Source: Flavobacterium subsaxonicum WB 4.1-42 = DSM 21790
Lineage (GTDB): Bacteria; Bacteroidota; Bacteroidia; Flavobacteriales; Flavobacteriaceae
Length of the DNA: 64,000 bases
Assembly: GCF_000422725.1 (NCBI RefSeq)
Contig: NZ_AUGP01000018.1
Location: forward strand, 1-64,000
Reading direction: 5' to 3'
Shown: in pieces, positions 61,618 to 64,000 of the stretch
Numbering within the stretch: the first letter of the stretch is position 1
Layout: the number at the start of each line of letters is the position of its first letter
The notes under the pieces: model-generated
Told to the model about the DNA's origin: nothing
Databases searched by the model: none
Seen by the model: only the letters and a program-made list of their open reading frames with translations
Made by a program: the position numbers and the translations under genes

Positions 61618-63420
61618 GTGAAAAATAAATTACTTATTGTTTGCTGCCTATTTATGCAGTTTGCTTTTTGCCAGGAATCTACCTGGACGCTCGTACAGGC
61701 CGGAGAAGACATCTACAACGGGCAGCTAGAATCTCAGGATTGGCCAAACCGATGGGATTTAGAGTCGCTGGATATGAAACCTGTAGTTGGCGGTTTTCTT
61801 ACCTGTGGGCATTATAATGATGAAATATTTGACTCTACAGATGGCAATGTATACGATCTTACAAATAAAAATGGTGCTTATCTTGCAAAATATAACTTTG
61901 ATGGCGAGCTACAATGGTTGGTGCGCACAGAAAAAGCAGCCGATGAAGAACGGAATGTAATTATGTCTATCGCTACAGATTCTCAAAATAATATTTATAT
62001 AATTGGCCATTCTGATGGCACCTTGTATGATACTAATGGTAACTCGCAAGCAGTATCGCCTCAATGGCCGTCAGGTAATTCGTCGTCTTTTCTAATGAAG
62101 TTCGATGAAAATGGCGGGTTTTTATGGAAAACGCTTATTTACAGTGTAGAGCCTAAACGTGTGGCTATAGATAAAGAAGACAATATTGTTGTTTGTGGCA
62201 GCTTTTGGGGGCAGAACGGAGCAGAACTATTTCATAATGACCAATATGCAGGAGAATATACAAATATTACTAACAATGATGTAAACTATTATATTGCTAA
62301 ATATGCCCCTAACGGAATGCCTTTATGGGATGCTGGAGTTTACATTGATTCTGTTAATGCAGAATTTCTTGAGGGTATAACTTTTGATGGCGATAATAAT
62401 ATTTATCTTAATGGTATATTTGAAATGAACCTTAAAGTTTATGATGCAGATGAACAGGATTATATAGAAAAAGTCTGGTCTAACCAATATGGAGGAAGCA
62501 TGTTTATTGCAAAATATACACCTGATGGCGATGGGCAATGGATTGTTAATAGTGATCAGACATTATTATCTAAAATAATTACCAATGATGATGGCAGCCA
62601 CTTTGTTACAGGCAGTAACACTGTTAATTATAGTAGTGAGTCGCAAATTATGACTAATGCAGACGGTACGATAATTACCCAAAGCGCCTATGGTCCGTAT
62701 TATTTTGCTAAAATAAGTACAGAGGGTAATTGGGAGTGGGTTACAGGCTCAACCGGCACTTATTCTGGCGGAGGTCAGGATATGGTTAAATATAACGACA
62801 AAATAAGTATAATTGGTGCTCTTCTAAGTAATGCGTTTAATACCCCTGCTACCGGAGCACTATATGGAACTACCGGTTTTAGCCCAATTACTATTAATGC
62901 TGACGATAGTTTTATAGCAACGTATAATCTTGATGGTAGCCTTGTTAGTATTAGTAAAAGCGGTAATAATGTACATAATTTGGTGGGAAGAAGAACATCA
63001 GGTTTTATAAGAGGGGAAGATGACGCTTTCTATGTTCAGAGAAACTTAGGTTTTTTAATAGATGGTGGCCCACACACTTTCTATGGGCAAACTATTGGTC
63101 CTATATCAGGAACAGATGCTACAATTACAAAATTTTATGAAGCCGACGGCGAAATGGTAATGTCTGCTAAAGAATCAAATGGCATTGGGGTAGTAACCCT
63201 TGCTCCTAACCCAACCGAAAAAGATTTTATTATTACCTTTAACAATACCTATGCACACGTAAATTTAATTATAACTGATATTTCCGGTAAAGCCATACTG
63301 CAAAAAGACTATAATAACGTTAGTCAGGTTCCTGCCGAAATTATTGGTTCTGCCGGAGTTTACTTTGTAAAAGTTATTGCCGATGATAATTTACAATGGT
63401 TTAAGATAATTAAAAGATAG
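61618..63420 (+). CDS. T9SS type A sorting domain protein, beta-propeller-like (second copy)
   Basis: A 601-residue secreted protein. GTG 61618 gives MKNKLLIVCCLFMQFAFCQ, a clean signal peptide; the frame upstream has no support. The body has propeller-like strand pairs (IATDSQNNIYIIGHS, VAIDKEDNIVVCGSF, ITFDGDNNIYLNGIF, YNLDGSLVSISK), and the C-terminus is a type A sorting domain (VTLAPNPTEKDFIITF, LIITDISGKAILQKDY, GVYFVKVIAD, FKIIKR). Related in build to the protein at 51183. Exported by T9SS; the role is unknown. Confidence 0.86.
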   Translation: MKNKLLIVCCLFMQFAFCQESTWTLVQAGEDIYNGQLESQDWPNRWDLESLDMKPVVGGFLTCGHYNDEIFDSTDGNVYDLTNKNGAYLAKYNFDGELQWLVRTEKAADEERNVIMSIATDSQNNIYIIGHSDGTLYDTNGNSQAVSPQWPSGNSSSFLMKFDENGGFLWKTLIYSVEPKRVAIDKEDNIVVCGSFWGQNGAELFHNDQYAGEYTNITNNDVNYYIAKYAPNGMPLWDAGVYIDSVNAEFLEGITFDGDNNIYLNGIFEMNLKVYDADEQDYIEKVWSNQYGGSMFIAKYTPDGDGQWIVNSDQTLLSKIITNDDGSHFVTGSNTVNYSSESQIMTNADGTIITQSAYGPYYFAKISTEGNWEWVTGSTGTYSGGGQDMVKYNDKISIIGALLSNAFNTPATGALYGTTGFSPITINADDSFIATYNLDGSLVSISKSGNNVHNLVGRRTSGFIRGEDDAFYVQRNLGFLIDGGPHTFYGQTIGPISGTDATITKFYEADGEMVMSAKESNGIGVVTLAPNPTEKDFIITFNNTYAHVNLIITDISGKAILQKDYNNVSQVPAEIIGSAGVYFVKVIADDNLQWFKIIKR

Positions 63421-63427
63421 CAACTCT

Positions 63428-63456
63428 AAACCCGTATAAAATACGGGTTTTTTTAT
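63428..63456 (+). terminator. Terminator after the second type A surface protein
   Basis: A 10-bp stem AAACCCGTAT / ATACGGGTTT, AAA loop, then seven T in total. Confidence 0.85.
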
Positions 63457-63532
63457 GGATTGTCTTTTCTGTAAGGTAATATTTTCTGCTAAAAGTGTGC
63501 CAACGGTTGGGCTTTTTATCCTCATAAAAACA

Positions 63533-63540
63533 TACATTTG
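63533..63540 (+). promoter_or_regulatory. Promoter -7 box (TACATTTG)
   Basis: An exact TAnnTTTG match, 33 bases before the ATG of the last gene; a TTG at 63507-63509 stands 23 bases upstream. Confidence 0.55.
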
Positions 63541-63573
63541 TTAGTTATTGATTACCTATAAAAACATAATTGT

Positions 63574-64000
63574 ATGGATTATGATAAATTTATTTTCTGC
63601 CTCGAAGCTGTAGACGATGTAGAAACAGAAACCACTACAGTAGTGGTTAAAAACTTAGAACAATTGGCGTTTGAGCAGGGTATAGACAGCATTTACAAAA
63701 CCTGCGATACCATTGAGGGCCTGGAAGAAAGCCTGAATGCCTTGCTCTACGAAGATCATAATTTTAAGAATTATGAAATTATTTACCTGGTTATGCAGGG
63801 CGAAGAAAACAACATTGAGCTTAACGGATATTACTACAGCTTAGAAGAAATAGCCGAACTTTTTGAGGGCAGGATGAAGGGCAAGATTCTGCATTTTGCC
63901 AACGCAAAGGTGCTGGACTTAACCGAAGAAGAAGCGCAATATTTTTTAGATATTACCGGGGCAAGGGCTGTGTCGGGCTACGGACTGGCGTTTAACGAGG
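63574..64000 (+). CDS. Conserved hypothetical protein, 5' part only
   Basis: The first 142 codons of a gene that runs off the window. It begins MDYDKFIFCLEAVDDVE and contains YEIIYLVMQGEENNIELNGYYYSLEEIAELFEG, KILHFANAKVLDL and FLDITGARAVSGYG. The alternating strands and helices look like a small alpha/beta domain reminiscent of caspase-like or DUF6642-type proteins, an impression from memory. No signal peptide. It is partial because of the window edge, not broken. Confidence 0.75.
   Translation, partial: MDYDKFIFCLEAVDDVETETTTVVVKNLEQLAFEQGIDSIYKTCDTIEGLEESLNALLYEDHNFKNYEIIYLVMQGEENNIELNGYYYSLEEIAELFEGRMKGKILHFANAKVLDLTEEEAQYFLDITGARAVSGYGLAFNE

Overview
The window looks like a chromosome segment of a Flavobacteriaceae member (phylum Bacteroidota), probably Flavobacterium or a close relative. 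The evidence is type IX secretion sorting domains (one type B, two type A), many promoter boxes of the Bacteroidota form TAnnTTTG (with an upstream TTTG/TTG in the best cases), A/T-rich intergenic DNA, almost no Shine-Dalgarno signals, a 5S rRNA of flavobacterial type, and typical small lipoproteins and LytTR/LytS pairs.

Left chromosomal part (1-18640). The 3' end of an rRNA operon (5S plus terminator) is followed by a 1107-residue T9SS type B surface protein and a small secreted protein. Next come a sigma-54-type response regulator facing a large hybrid histidine kinase, an XRE regulator, an acyl-CoA dehydrogenase, anmK, and a cluster of three signalling genes (LuxR-type regulator, LytTR regulator with a Glu at the phospho-site, TPR histidine kinase) around an unlisted 55-residue lipoprotein. 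A Glu/Leu-type dehydrogenase, folC and tRNA-Val(TAC) close this part.

Integrated island (18641-48161, about 29.5 kb). A tyrosine integrase sits beside tRNA-Val, and an exact 25-bp copy of the tRNA 3' end recurs at 48137-48161, so both att sites are visible. The cargo is A/T-rich and dominated by DNA-targeting and defence-like genes: a surface protein, an XRE regulator, a frameshifted LRR gene, a DUF559-type nuclease with an in-frame stop near its start, an HNH nuclease, a YhcG/DUF1016 nuclease and a PLD-type nuclease. These are followed by a four-gene operon of CHAT protease, Thr/Asp/Glu-rich peptide, MvdC/MvdD-type ATP-grasp ligase and membrane protein, then a 1258-residue STAND ATPase with a nuclease-like N-terminus. 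The rest is a type I restriction-modification operon with an extra PD-(D/E)XK-like gene between hsdS and hsdR, two lipoproteins and a DUF262/GmrSD-like protein.

The most exciting candidate is the CHAT-peptide-ATP-grasp-membrane operon at 28853-32714. The 112-residue peptide carries three 15-residue repeats that align without gaps (consensus TxTxTxxxxExSDxD), which is what an omega-ester/amide peptide (graspetide) precursor with three cores should look like. The ligase beside it carries the family's motifs. Instead of the usual export peptidase-transporter, the partners are a caspase-like CHAT protease with an intact His/Cys dyad and a three-helix membrane protein whose gene overlaps the ligase gene. 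Its place inside a defence island suggests a modified-peptide, protease-gated immunity or toxin system; that role is inference.

Right chromosomal part (48162-64000). A Crp/Fnr-type regulator lies next to a perfect palindromic operator and a membrane methyltransferase-like gene. Then follow an esterase, two type A T9SS surface proteins, an Imm32-like protein, an amine oxidase, a LytTR/LytS two-component pair, a very recent tandem duplication of small lipoprotein genes, an M19 dipeptidase with a low-complexity insert, an RluA-type pseudouridine synthase, and a conserved protein cut by the window end.
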